Positions 16,697-23,512 of a stretch of 39,523 nt of DNA are shown piece after piece (the stretch's first letter is position 1; every line of letters starts with the position of its first letter). The notes under the pieces were generated by a model that searched no databases, was not told where the DNA came from, and saw only the letters and a program-made list of their open reading frames with translations. The position numbers and the translations under genes were made by a program. Source of the DNA: Chloroflexota bacterium (GTDB lineage: Bacteria; Chloroflexota; Dehalococcoidia; SHYB01); assembly GCA_016875535.1 (NCBI GenBank), contig VGPF01000019.1, forward strand, positions 1 through 39,523, written 5' to 3'.

Positions 16697-17188
16697 CTAT
16701 TTCAGAGTGATCTCTAGGAGCGACTGCAGATAGACGAATGGTTGCAGAATGGCAGGCTTCCAGCCGGTGGCCTCTTGAATAAAGCCTCCCTTGCCGGCTT
16801 GACCGGGCCTCCACAGTTTATCTTGGACCGGCAGCATAAGCCAGTTCAGAAAGTCGCCGCTTTTGGTCTCCATAGGCCAAGTGAATTGAGTGAGGAAGTC
16901 GTCTCGCGCCCTTTGGCCGTGTGAGTGGTCGAACTGCGATGGGAAGTTCGTGCGAGTGAAGATGCTTGCGCCGGTGGCCTCCACGAACCAGTAGATGGGG
17001 ATGAGGCCGTTGGGGAATTCCTTGGTGACCCGGTAAGTCCATTTTCCAAGGAGTTCTCTTGCGGAGACATCTTCAGGCTTCAGGCCTTCGCTCATCTGGT
17101 CTCCGGCGACCTCCCACACCGCCACTAGGCCAACGTTACTATGCCGACGGCCATCCTTGTTGCTCTTGAACTCCCATAGCGTTCCCAT
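16697..17188 (-). CDS. Hypothetical protein in the his operon
   Basis: A 163-residue protein I do not recognise. It has no signal peptide or membrane helix. It is rich in aromatic residues (WEFKSN, IPIYWFVEA, FTWPMETKSGDFLNWLMLP) and ends in a hydrophobic stretch (ILQPFVYLQSLLEITLK). It lies 13 bases upstream of hisC and 40 bases downstream of hisD on the same strand. Base use looks less GC-rich than in the his genes, so it could be a later insertion into the operon. A plain hairpin-free spacing suggests co-transcription. Confidence 0.6.
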   Translation of the reverse strand: MGTLWEFKSNKDGRRHSNVGLVAVWEVAGDQMSEGLKPEDVSARELLGKWTYRVTKEFPNGLIPIYWFVEATGASIFTRTNFPSQFDHSHGQRARDDFLTQFTWPMETKSGDFLNWLMLPVQDKLWRPGQAGKGGFIQEATGWKPAILQPFVYLQSLLEITLK

Positions 17189-17228
17189 AGCCTCTCCCTA
17201 GGCCGGCGGCGGCAGCTCCGCCGGCCGC

Positions 17229-18539
17229 TTACATCCGCAGTTCAGCGGAACGGGCGTGCGCTGTCAATCCTTCGGCGCGGGCGATGCGGGCGGCGTCCCC
17301 GGCTAATCCCTTGGCCTGGCCCGGCCTGAGGCCGATGACGCTGGTGACGCGGACGAAGTCGTGGAGGCCGAGGGCGGACGAGAAGCGCGCCGTGCCCATG
17401 GTGGGCATCACATGGCTAGGCCCGGCGTTGTAATCGCCCAGGACTTCAGGCGAACCTTCGCCCAAGAAGATCCCGCCGGCGTTGCGGACGTGGCGGGCCT
17501 CTTCCCGGGCGTTCCGCACCACAAGACAAAGGTGCTCGGGCGCCACCTCGTTTGCCAGGGTCACGGCCTCTCGCACATCCTTCACGAGGGCGATAAGGCC
17601 CCGGTTTTTCACTGATTCGGCGGCTATCGCTTTCCGCTCGAGAGTCGCGAGCTGGCTCGCCACCTCTTTGGCGACGGCCTGGGCGAGCTTGGCGGAAGGC
17701 GTGATGAGGACCGGAGTGGCCAGCACATCATGCTCGGCCTGGGCCAGGAGGTCGGCGGCGACGAGGCGCGCATTTGCGGAATCGTCGGCCACGATAAGCG
17801 TCTCCGTGGGCCCGTGGAGACCGTCTATGCCCACGGCGCCGAAGAGCCTGCGCTTTGCGGCGGTGACGAAGACATTCCCAGGGCCGACGATCTTGTCCAC
17901 CTTGGCCACGCTCTTGGTCCCAAGGGCCAGCGCCGCGACGGCCTGCGCGCCGCCCATCTTATAGATGGTGTCCACCCCGGCGATCTTTGCCGCGGCCAGG
18001 ATGACCGGCGTCACCGCGCCGTCTTTCCCCGGCGGCGTGGCGATGACGACGGACTTGACCCCCGCCACACGGGCGGGGACGGCGGTGTGCAGCACCGTGG
18101 AGGGATAGGCGGCGGTGCCGCCGGGAACATACATGGCAACGGAGGCGATGGGCTCGATCTGCTGGCCGAGGCCTGCCGCCTCATCGAACCAGCTGACGGG
18201 CAAGGCGACCTGGTGGAACTCACGGATGCGGTCGGCGGCGCGCTCCAGGGCGGCAAGAAGCTCTTTGTCCATCTTGGCGGCGGCCTTGGCGATCTCGGCC
18301 TTGCTGACGGTGAGAGACTTCAGGGAGACGCCGTCTATGCGGCGCGTGTAATCCAGGAGGGCGGCATCGCCCTTGGCGCGCACGTCCTCGATGATGCGAG
18401 CGACGGCCTCCTCAACAGTAAGCGGCTTGCCGAAGATAGCTTTGATGCGCGCCTGGGCGGCGGGCGGCAGTGCCGAGGAGTCAGGCGCGGGCCTGCGCAC
18501 GGCTGCGCGGGCCTGGGCGAGGCCGTGAACGATCTTCAA
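17229..18539 (-). CDS. hisD: Histidinol dehydrogenase
   Basis: A 436-residue zinc enzyme performing the last two oxidations of histidine synthesis, L-histidinol to L-histidine with 2 NAD+. Family motifs include PGGTAAYPSTVLHTAVPARVAG, KIVGPGNVFVTAAKR, GPTETLIVADDSANARLVAADLLAQAEHD (split; zinc and catalytic residues) and APEHLCL with LGDYNAGPSHVMPT. The start codon is TTG (18539-18537), overlapping the stop of the phospholipase-like gene as TTGA, which indicates translational coupling. Confidence 0.96.
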   Translation of the reverse strand: MKIVHGLAQARAAVRRPAPDSSALPPAAQARIKAIFGKPLTVEEAVARIIEDVRAKGDAALLDYTRRIDGVSLKSLTVSKAEIAKAAAKMDKELLAALERAADRIREFHQVALPVSWFDEAAGLGQQIEPIASVAMYVPGGTAAYPSTVLHTAVPARVAGVKSVVIATPPGKDGAVTPVILAAAKIAGVDTIYKMGGAQAVAALALGTKSVAKVDKIVGPGNVFVTAAKRRLFGAVGIDGLHGPTETLIVADDSANARLVAADLLAQAEHDVLATPVLITPSAKLAQAVAKEVASQLATLERKAIAAESVKNRGLIALVKDVREAVTLANEVAPEHLCLVVRNAREEARHVRNAGGIFLGEGSPEVLGDYNAGPSHVMPTMGTARFSSALGLHDFVRVTSVIGLRPGQAKGLAGDAARIARAEGLTAHARSAELRM

Positions 18540-19294
18540 TTGACCTGCCCTGCCTTGAGGTAGCGGTTCGCCGTCTCCACAAAATTGTCCATCGCCGCTT
18601 GGCGGAAGGAGGCGATCTCATCATCCGGGATGTGAGCGCGAACCTTTTCCAGCATCTCAGGTATCTTGTCCATCACCTGCTCCGTCTCGCCCACGGAGGC
18701 GCTGGGGCGCAGGCGCTTCACCATCCCGGCGAATTTATGCCAGGGAAGCTCGCGGCCGGCTCGGTCAATCACGATCCCCTGCCATTCGCGCAGCACGCCC
18801 TCGTCAATGAGGCCGACTTCGACGCCCTGCCACGCGCCTTTGATGCTCTCCAACGCACCCTCCAGGTCTGCGATGCTTTCGCGCTCCCGGCGGTCCAGGT
18901 GGAACTGCATGACGCGGTCCAGCACCAGCACCAAGGGGTCGCTTGCGAGCGTGGAGCCCTTGCCGAAGTGCCGCCGCCAGATCTGGCAGATCCAGCCTTC
19001 GTCTATGTTGAGGTGGCAGAGGTACCCGAGCATAAAGGCGGTGGTCTCCCGGCTCAGCCTGTCCGACCTGCGAAGCTGGGGATTCTCAGAAAGCATGCGC
19101 TCGAAACCTGCGCCGGTAGGGTCCGTGGCGAGCTTGAAAAAGTGGGTGCGCTCCCGCTCCCAGCCCTTAAAGAGGCGGACGTCAGGCGTGGTGCATCCGA
19201 GCAGGAAGCTCCCCTGGTGCTCCCGCACGATGGGATGGCCGAGGCGCTTGCCCGACTCCAGCGCAAACCCGATGTGGAGACCGAGATTCGGCAT
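18536..19294 (-). CDS. Zinc-dependent phospholipase C-like protein
   Basis: A 252-residue, helix-rich protein of the zinc-dependent phospholipase C family (PF00882-like). Two His/Asp patterns are visible: H-P-I-V-R-E-H followed by FLLGCTTPDVRLF (residues 19-42), and FMLGYLCHLNIDEGW (around 92-106), which supply the likely metal ligands. There is no signal peptide, so it would be cytosolic, unlike the secreted clostridial enzyme. It lies between a small membrane protein and hisD and overlaps hisD by four bases. Its activity is not known; other metal-dependent hydrolase roles are possible. Confidence 0.7.
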   Translation of the reverse strand: MPNLGLHIGFALESGKRLGHPIVREHQGSFLLGCTTPDVRLFKGWERERTHFFKLATDPTGAGFERMLSENPQLRRSDRLSRETTAFMLGYLCHLNIDEGWICQIWRRHFGKGSTLASDPLVLVLDRVMQFHLDRRERESIADLEGALESIKGAWQGVEVGLIDEGVLREWQGIVIDRAGRELPWHKFAGMVKRLRPSASVGETEQVMDKIPEMLEKVRAHIPDDEIASFRQAAMDNFVETANRYLKAGQVN

Positions 19295-19323
19295 GGTGAT
19301 CCTGCGATTGGGTTGTGGCGCTC

Positions 19324-19482
19324 CTAGCCGCCGTTGGAGCCGCTGGTATGCACGAACGGGAGCACGAGACCGAGTACCATGGCGAGGATGATGATGATCG
19401 AAACGATTACCAAGAGTAGCCGCATACGCGGGCTAAGCCCGCGGTATGCGCTGTCCTCTTGCTTGCGCTTGCCCCTGCTCAT
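19324..19482 (-). CDS. 52-aa single-helix membrane protein, coupled to hisG
   Basis: A short - strand gene with ATG at 19482 and TAG at 19324-19326. Its ATG overlaps the hisG TGA by one base (TGATG). The product has a basic N-terminal head (MSRGKRKQEDSAYRGLSPRMR), a strongly hydrophobic helix (LLLVIVSIIIILAMVLGLVL) and a short Gly/Ser tail, so it should sit in the membrane with its N-terminus inside. No family is recognised. The overlap with hisG and the 29-base gap to the next gene support a real gene. It may anchor or regulate something encoded by the operon, but nothing shows what. Confidence 0.7.
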   Translation of the reverse strand: MSRGKRKQEDSAYRGLSPRMRLLLVIVSIIIILAMVLGLVLPFVHTSGSNGG

Positions 19483-20525
19483 CACTCACCCCGCTTTGCG
19501 TTCAGCGCTTTGACCAGTTCTTCATAGGCCTCGCAACGGCCGCCGAAGACGTAGTGGGCCGGAAAGACGACGACGCCGCTTGCGCCGATCTTTCTGAGAT
19601 GGTCCACCCCAGCCGCCAGCTGGGCGATGGGGACAACGACGGAGACGGAGTACCACCCCCTATCGCCCGTCTTGCTGACCACGGTGGAGACCGTGGGTCC
19701 TTGCATGCCGGCCACGATGGGGTTCTTGGTAACGCGCGCGGCGACAGCCTCCACCGATTCGCCACGGATGTTGGCGATGATGGAGTAAAAGCCCTCCGCC
19801 CTAAGGCGCGCTTCGATGAGCTCCAGGAGCGTCTTGGTCATCTCCAGCTTCTTCGCATCGCTCTTGAGCAGGCGCCTGTTGACCACGAAGCAGGCGGCGG
19901 ACTCTACGATGGTGCCATCGTCCAGGGGCCGGAGGTTGTTCTCGCGAAGGGTGGCGCCGCTGGAGACCATATCGCTGATAACATCAGCCGTGCCGATGAG
20001 CGGGGCTGCTTCGATGGCGCCGTTGATGTGGATCAGATCGTAGGGGGAAACGCCCTTCCGGCGCAGGTAGTCGCCGACGAGCCTGTGGTACTTGGTGCCG
20101 ACGCGCAGCCGCCTGGCCTTGGCCATCCTGGCCAGGTCCTTGGAGGTGCGCACGTCATGCCAGGCGTTTGGCACCGCCACCACCAGGTTTGACCGGCTGA
20201 AGCCCAGGTCCTTCAGAACGGCGAAAGAATCGCCCTTCTCATTCCGATTCTCAAGGAAGCGCTCATAGCCCAAGATGGCGGCGTCAATCACCCCTGCATC
20301 CAGCTCGCCGGGGATGTCCACGGAGCGCTGGAAGATGACCTCCACGCCCTTGAGAACGCCGATCTTCCCAGTGTAGATGCGCTTATTGGGGCGGGAGACA
20401 TCCAGGCCGCACTTCTGCATGAAGGCCATGGTGTCATCCTCCATCTGGCGGTCGCTTGGGAGCGCCAGGCGAAGGGTGCCGTTGCGCGGCGGAGACGTGG
20501 GTTTGGCGGGAGTGGAGGAGGGCAT
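19482..20525 (-). CDS. hisG: ATP phosphoribosyltransferase, long form
   Basis: A 347-residue enzyme catalysing the first, feedback-controlled step of histidine synthesis (ATP + PRPP). The N-terminal periplasmic-binding-like catalytic part starts RLALPSDRQMEDDT near residue 20. The C-terminal ACT-like regulatory domain (VVPIAQLAAGVDHLRKIGASGVVVFPAHYVFGG, split) shows the long, HisZ-independent form, which is inhibited by histidine. The first 17 residues are a Pro/Ser/Thr-rich tail. It is the first gene of the operon, with its own promoter upstream. Confidence 0.94.
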   Translation of the reverse strand: MPSSTPAKPTSPPRNGTLRLALPSDRQMEDDTMAFMQKCGLDVSRPNKRIYTGKIGVLKGVEVIFQRSVDIPGELDAGVIDAAILGYERFLENRNEKGDSFAVLKDLGFSRSNLVVAVPNAWHDVRTSKDLARMAKARRLRVGTKYHRLVGDYLRRKGVSPYDLIHINGAIEAAPLIGTADVISDMVSSGATLRENNLRPLDDGTIVESAACFVVNRRLLKSDAKKLEMTKTLLELIEARLRAEGFYSIIANIRGESVEAVAARVTKNPIVAGMQGPTVSTVVSKTGDRGWYSVSVVVPIAQLAAGVDHLRKIGASGVVVFPAHYVFGGRCEAYEELVKALNAKRGE

Positions 20526-20553
20526 GGGTACTCTTTCAGGAAAGCGTCAAAAC

Positions 20554-20583
20554 ATTGTAACAAGGAGGCGCATATCTGGGCAA
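20554..20583 (-). promoter_or_regulatory. Promoter of the his operon
   Basis: On the - strand TTGCCC (20583-20578), an 18-base spacer and TACAAT (20559-20554) preceded by TG at the extended position lie just over 30 bases before the hisG ATG. No his leader peptide or T-box structure was recognised in 20526-20670. Confidence 0.5.
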
Positions 20584-20670
20584 CGAGGCTCCCTTTCGTA
20601 GCTTCTTCACGGTCGCCCGGCACGGCTTTATGAGGAAGTGACAGCCACAGCCTACTTTTGAGCAAACGCC

Positions 20671-20925
20671 ATGAGCGGAGGGGGGATATGTTCTGGTTCC
20701 ACGATGGGCGGATGCACTGGGGATGGTTCGCGTTCGGCATGGTTGTGGATGGTCTTCCTTTGGGGCGGGTTGATCTGGCTTATTGTCTGGGGCATAAGGA
20801 GCCTGTCCGGGCAGGCTCGTGAGCCGGGTGGGAAATCTGCCATAGAGATCGCCCGGGAGCGGTATGCGCGTGGCAAGATAACCAAGGAGCAGTTCGAGGA
20901 AGTGAAGCAGCCGCTTTCCGCATAG
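20671..20925 (+). CDS. Small SHOCT-domain membrane protein, apparently frameshifted
   Basis: The open frame 20671-20925 encodes one membrane helix (MVFLWGGLIWLIVWGI) followed by a basic linker and a C-terminal SHOCT motif (AIEIARERYARGKITKEQFEEVKQPL, split). The first 25 residues of this frame are not family-like and have no ribosome site. In another frame an ATG at 20688, directly after GGAGGGGGG, reads MFWFHDGRMHWGWFAFGMVV, the expected N-terminus of such proteins. Dropping one G near 20748 joins the two parts into a normal protein of about 78 residues. So the gene is either truly frameshifted, affected by a one-base sequence error, or shifted by the ribosome. SHOCT proteins are small membrane proteins of unclear role. 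Confidence 0.65.
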   Translation: MSGGGICSGSTMGGCTGDGSRSAWLWMVFLWGGLIWLIVWGIRSLSGQAREPGGKSAIEIARERYARGKITKEQFEEVKQPLSA

Positions 20926-20956
20926 GCGCCGCCGCGCGCGGCTCCGGTTGCATTCC

Positions 20957-20985
20957 TTGACAATCCCTGGGGACGCCGCTACCCT
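20957..20985 (+). promoter_or_regulatory. Candidate promoter of the MaoC/DUF35/thiolase operon
   Basis: A perfect TTGACA (20957-20962) is followed after 17 bases by TACCCT (20980-20985). The -10 is weak (3 of 6), which would suit an activator-dependent promoter. It lies about 45 bases before the first dehydratase gene. Confidence 0.4.
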
Positions 20986-21030
20986 CGCCTATGCGCTTTC
21001 ACCCCACAGCAACCGAGGCGAACCACGCCC

Positions 21031-21537
21031 ATGACGCAAGAGAAAGTCATCCCGATTTCCGATGAGCTGAAGGCATTCATCGGCAGAGAGTGCAACCGCA
21101 AAGTCTCGGCGCCCGTCTCGCTATCGGACATCCGCAAATGGGCCATCGCCGCGTACTGGCCGGAGACGCCGCCCCGCCTCTTTTGGGACGAGGAATATGC
21201 GAAGAAGACGCGCTTCGGAGGCATCGTCGCGCCGGAGGACTTCAACCCCTTCAGCTGGCCGATAGACCGCAGCACCTACAACATGGGCGATGAGCCCACC
21301 CACGCGCCCACCAAGCGCATGGGCATCGGCCTTGGGATGCTGAACGGCGGCGGGGGCAACGAGTTCCTGAGCCGCATCCGCCCGGGCGATGTCATCACCA
21401 GCGTCACCAAGTTCGACGATATCTTCTGCCGCCAGGGCTCCAAGTGGCCCATGCTCTTTTTTGTCCGCAAGACCACCTGGACCAACCAGAAGGGCGAAGT
21501 GATCAAGTACAACACCCACGTGGCGATCAAGCACTAG
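21031..21537 (+). CDS. FAS1-like / MaoC-N dehydratase, paralogue 1
   Basis: A 168-residue hotdog-fold protein of the MaoC N-terminal (FAS1-like dehydratase) family. The hallmark IRKWAIAAYWPETPPRLFWD followed by TRFGGIVAPEDFNPFSWP is present (residues about 30-75). A second conserved stretch, LNGGGGNEFLSRIRPGDVITSVTK, lies near 108-131, and YNTHVAIKH ends it. In enoyl-CoA hydratase 2 enzymes this half generally binds the acyl tail while a MaoC partner carries the catalytic Asp-His pair. It is the first of three close paralogues in tandem, all upstream of one MaoC gene. Confidence 0.85.
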   Translation: MTQEKVIPISDELKAFIGRECNRKVSAPVSLSDIRKWAIAAYWPETPPRLFWDEEYAKKTRFGGIVAPEDFNPFSWPIDRSTYNMGDEPTHAPTKRMGIGLGMLNGGGGNEFLSRIRPGDVITSVTKFDDIFCRQGSKWPMLFFVRKTTWTNQKGEVIKYNTHVAIKH

Positions 21538-21550
21538 GCCGCCGCCAGCT

Positions 21551-22069
21551 ATGACCCTGCAGCAAGAGATCCGAGTGAGCGATGAGCTGAAGACCTGGCT
21601 CGGCAAGGAAGCGGCGCGCCACACATCGCCCCCGGTGAGCGAAGCGGATATTCGGAAGTGCGCCATCGCCGTCTACTGGCCGGAAATGCCGCCGAGACTT
21701 TACTGGGACGCCGATTATGCCGAAAAGACCCGCTATGGCGGCATCGTCGCGCCGGAAGTCTTCAACCCCTTCGCCTGGAGCATCGGGATCGTCTCCGGGG
21801 CCTTCCTCCCGGATCCCATCTCCCCTATCCTCCAGCGGGCAGGCAAGGGCCTGAACTGGCTCAACGGCGGCAACAGGGATGAGTTCCACGCCCCCATGCG
21901 CCCCGGCGATGTCATCACCAGCGTCACCTCCCTAGACGATGTGCACACCCGCCAGGGAGGGCGCTTCCCTATGCTCTTTTTCACCAAGAAGTATGTGTGG
22001 ACGAACCACAGGGGCGAGCTTGTGAAGGTCTCACGACAGACATCCATCGGAGTTCTAGGAACTCCGTAG
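21551..22069 (+). CDS. FAS1-like / MaoC-N dehydratase, paralogue 2
   Basis: A 172-residue hotdog protein, homologous to its two neighbours and the most divergent of the three. IRKCAIAVYWPEMPPRLYWD and TRYGGIVAPEVFNPFAWS mark the same N-terminal region; the variable loop after it (IGIVSGAFLPDPISPILQRAGK) is unlike those of the others. MRPGDVITSVTSLDDVHTRQ is conserved. The C-terminus ends VSRQTSIGVLGTP instead of the usual N-T-x-I-x-Y/H. It starts 13 bases after paralogue 1 without a clear ribosome site. The different loop would sit near the acyl-binding tunnel, hinting at a different substrate tail (inference). Confidence 0.84.
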   Translation: MTLQQEIRVSDELKTWLGKEAARHTSPPVSEADIRKCAIAVYWPEMPPRLYWDADYAEKTRYGGIVAPEVFNPFAWSIGIVSGAFLPDPISPILQRAGKGLNWLNGGNRDEFHAPMRPGDVITSVTSLDDVHTRQGGRFPMLFFTKKYVWTNHRGELVKVSRQTSIGVLGTP

Positions 22070-22083
22070 CAGAAGGAGCATGA

Positions 22084-22587
22084 ATGACCCAATCCAAGGA
22101 TATTCCCATCACGCCCGGCCTCAAGGCTTACATCGGCAGGGAGATATCCCGATATCATTCCCAGCCGATCGCCCTTTCGGACATCCGCAAGTGGGCTATC
22201 GCTGTCTACTGGCCGGAGACGCCGCCGCGCCTCTATTGGGACGCCGACTACGCCAAGAAGACGCGCTTCGGCGGCGTCATCGCGCCGGAGGACTTCAATC
22301 CATTCGGTTGGCCTGTGGAAAAGCCCAAGCAGATGGACTTCAGCGATATCTATGCCGAGCTCAAAAAGATGGGCAACAGCCTGAACGTCCTGAACGGCGG
22401 CGGCGGCGCCCAGTTCCTGACCCCCATGCGCCCCGGCGATGTCATCACCTCAGTGACCATCATTGACGATATCTATTACCGCCAGGGAACTAAGTGGCCC
22501 ATGAGCTTCATCATCCGCAAGACCACTTGGACCAATCAGAAGGACGAGACCGTCCGAATCTCAACCAATACGCAGATCAACTACTAG
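22084..22587 (+). CDS. FAS1-like / MaoC-N dehydratase, paralogue 3
   Basis: A 167-residue hotdog protein close to paralogue 1 in the core: IRKWAIAVYWPETPPRLYWD, then TRFGGVIAPEDFNPFGWP and LNGGGGAQFLTPMRPGDVIT. The variable loop reads EKPKQMDFSDIYAELKKMG. An AGAAGGAG site precedes two overlapping ATGs; ATG 22084 is in frame. The stop is 10 bases before the MaoC gene, so this copy is the most likely direct partner of that protein. Confidence 0.85.
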   Translation: MTQSKDIPITPGLKAYIGREISRYHSQPIALSDIRKWAIAVYWPETPPRLYWDADYAKKTRFGGVIAPEDFNPFGWPVEKPKQMDFSDIYAELKKMGNSLNVLNGGGGAQFLTPMRPGDVITSVTIIDDIYYRQGTKWPMSFIIRKTTWTNQKDETVRISTNTQINY

Positions 22588-22597
22588 GAGGCATGTC

Positions 22598-23053
22598 ATG
22601 TCGCTCGATCACACGCTCTATGTTGAAGATGTTCAGGAAGGCCAGGAGATCCCCACCTTCCAGCGCCAGACGGACCTGATGCACTGGAACCGCTTCGCGG
22701 CGGTGAACGATGAGTTTGTCCAGATCCATATGGACGATGAGGCGGCCAAGAAGGCGGGCATGACGGGAGCCTTCGGCATGGGCAACCTGCGCTATGCCTA
22801 CATCCTCAATATGCTGCGCGCCTGGGCCGGCATCAACGGCGATATCCGCCGCCTGGACGTTCAGCACCGCGCCATCAGCTACAAGCACGATGTCCTTACC
22901 GCCAAGGGCAAGGTGACCAAGAAGTATGCCAAGGACGGCAAGCATTTTGTGGACTTGGACGTTGAAGTGACTAACCAGAAGAACGAAAAGACCACCCTCG
23001 GCACGGCCACCGTTGAGATGCCCTCAAAGATGGCCCACGCGAAGGCGAGGTAA
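22598..23053 (+). CDS. MaoC-family acyl dehydratase (hotdog)
   Basis: A 151-residue hotdog protein of the MaoC/enoyl-CoA hydratase 2 group, expected to be the catalytic half that pairs with the preceding paralogues. The hydratase motif region is NDEFVQIHMDDEAAKKAG (about residues 39-56), followed by GAFGMGNLRYAYI. In typical hydratases this reads D-x-N-P-x-H; here the spot five residues before the His is Glu instead of Asp and N-P is V-Q, so activity may be altered. AGGAGG precedes the ATG. The stop is only three bases from the DUF35 gene. This is similar to ChsH1/ChsH2-type assemblies of steroid degradation (family comparison). Confidence 0.85.
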   Translation: MSLDHTLYVEDVQEGQEIPTFQRQTDLMHWNRFAAVNDEFVQIHMDDEAAKKAGMTGAFGMGNLRYAYILNMLRAWAGINGDIRRLDVQHRAISYKHDVLTAKGKVTKKYAKDGKHFVDLDVEVTNQKNEKTTLGTATVEMPSKMAHAKAR

Positions 23054-23055
23054 CC

Positions 23056-23505
23056 ATGACCACCGCACCGCCGTATAAGGGAGCGTTGCCCCAGCCGACG
23101 CCGGAAAGCAAGCCCTATTGGGACGGTCTTAAGCAGCATAAGCTGATGCTGCCCAAGTGCAAGAAGTGCGGGCCCTTCTTCTACCCGCGCCCCTTCTGCC
23201 CTACCTGCTTCAGCTGGGACATCGAATGGGCGCAGATGAGCGGCAAGGGGAAGATTTACACCTTTGTCATCAACTTCCGGCCGCCTCCCGCCTTGGGCGA
23301 TAAGCCCCTCATCCTGGCGGTTGTGGAGCTGGCGGAGGGGCCGCGGATGATGACCAATATCGTGGGCATTGACCCGGACCCGGCAAAGCTCTGGTGCGAG
23401 ATGCCGGTGGAAGTCACCTACCATGATGTGACGCCGGAGTTCACCTTCCCCAAGTTCAAGCCCAGCAACCCCAGCCAGCCCCGCCCCATCCCCCTCTACA
23501 ACTAG
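23056..23505 (+). CDS. DUF35 Zn-ribbon / OB-fold acyl-CoA-associated protein
   Basis: A 149-residue protein with a rubredoxin-like zinc ribbon formed by Cys35, Cys38, Cys48 and Cys51 (CKKC...CPTC) and a C-terminal OB-fold (GKIYTFVINFRPPP to YHDVTPEFTFPKF). Proteins of this family partner thiolase-like enzymes; in steroid side-chain degradation a DUF35 domain activates the Ltp2 retro-aldolase, and in archaea a DUF35 protein bridges thiolase and HMG-CoA synthase. Here it lies immediately before a thiolase-like gene (7-base gap), as expected for such a partner. Confidence 0.92.
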   Translation: MTTAPPYKGALPQPTPESKPYWDGLKQHKLMLPKCKKCGPFFYPRPFCPTCFSWDIEWAQMSGKGKIYTFVINFRPPPALGDKPLILAVVELAEGPRMMTNIVGIDPDPAKLWCEMPVEVTYHDVTPEFTFPKFKPSNPSQPRPIPLYN

Positions 23506-23512
23506 GAGCTCC

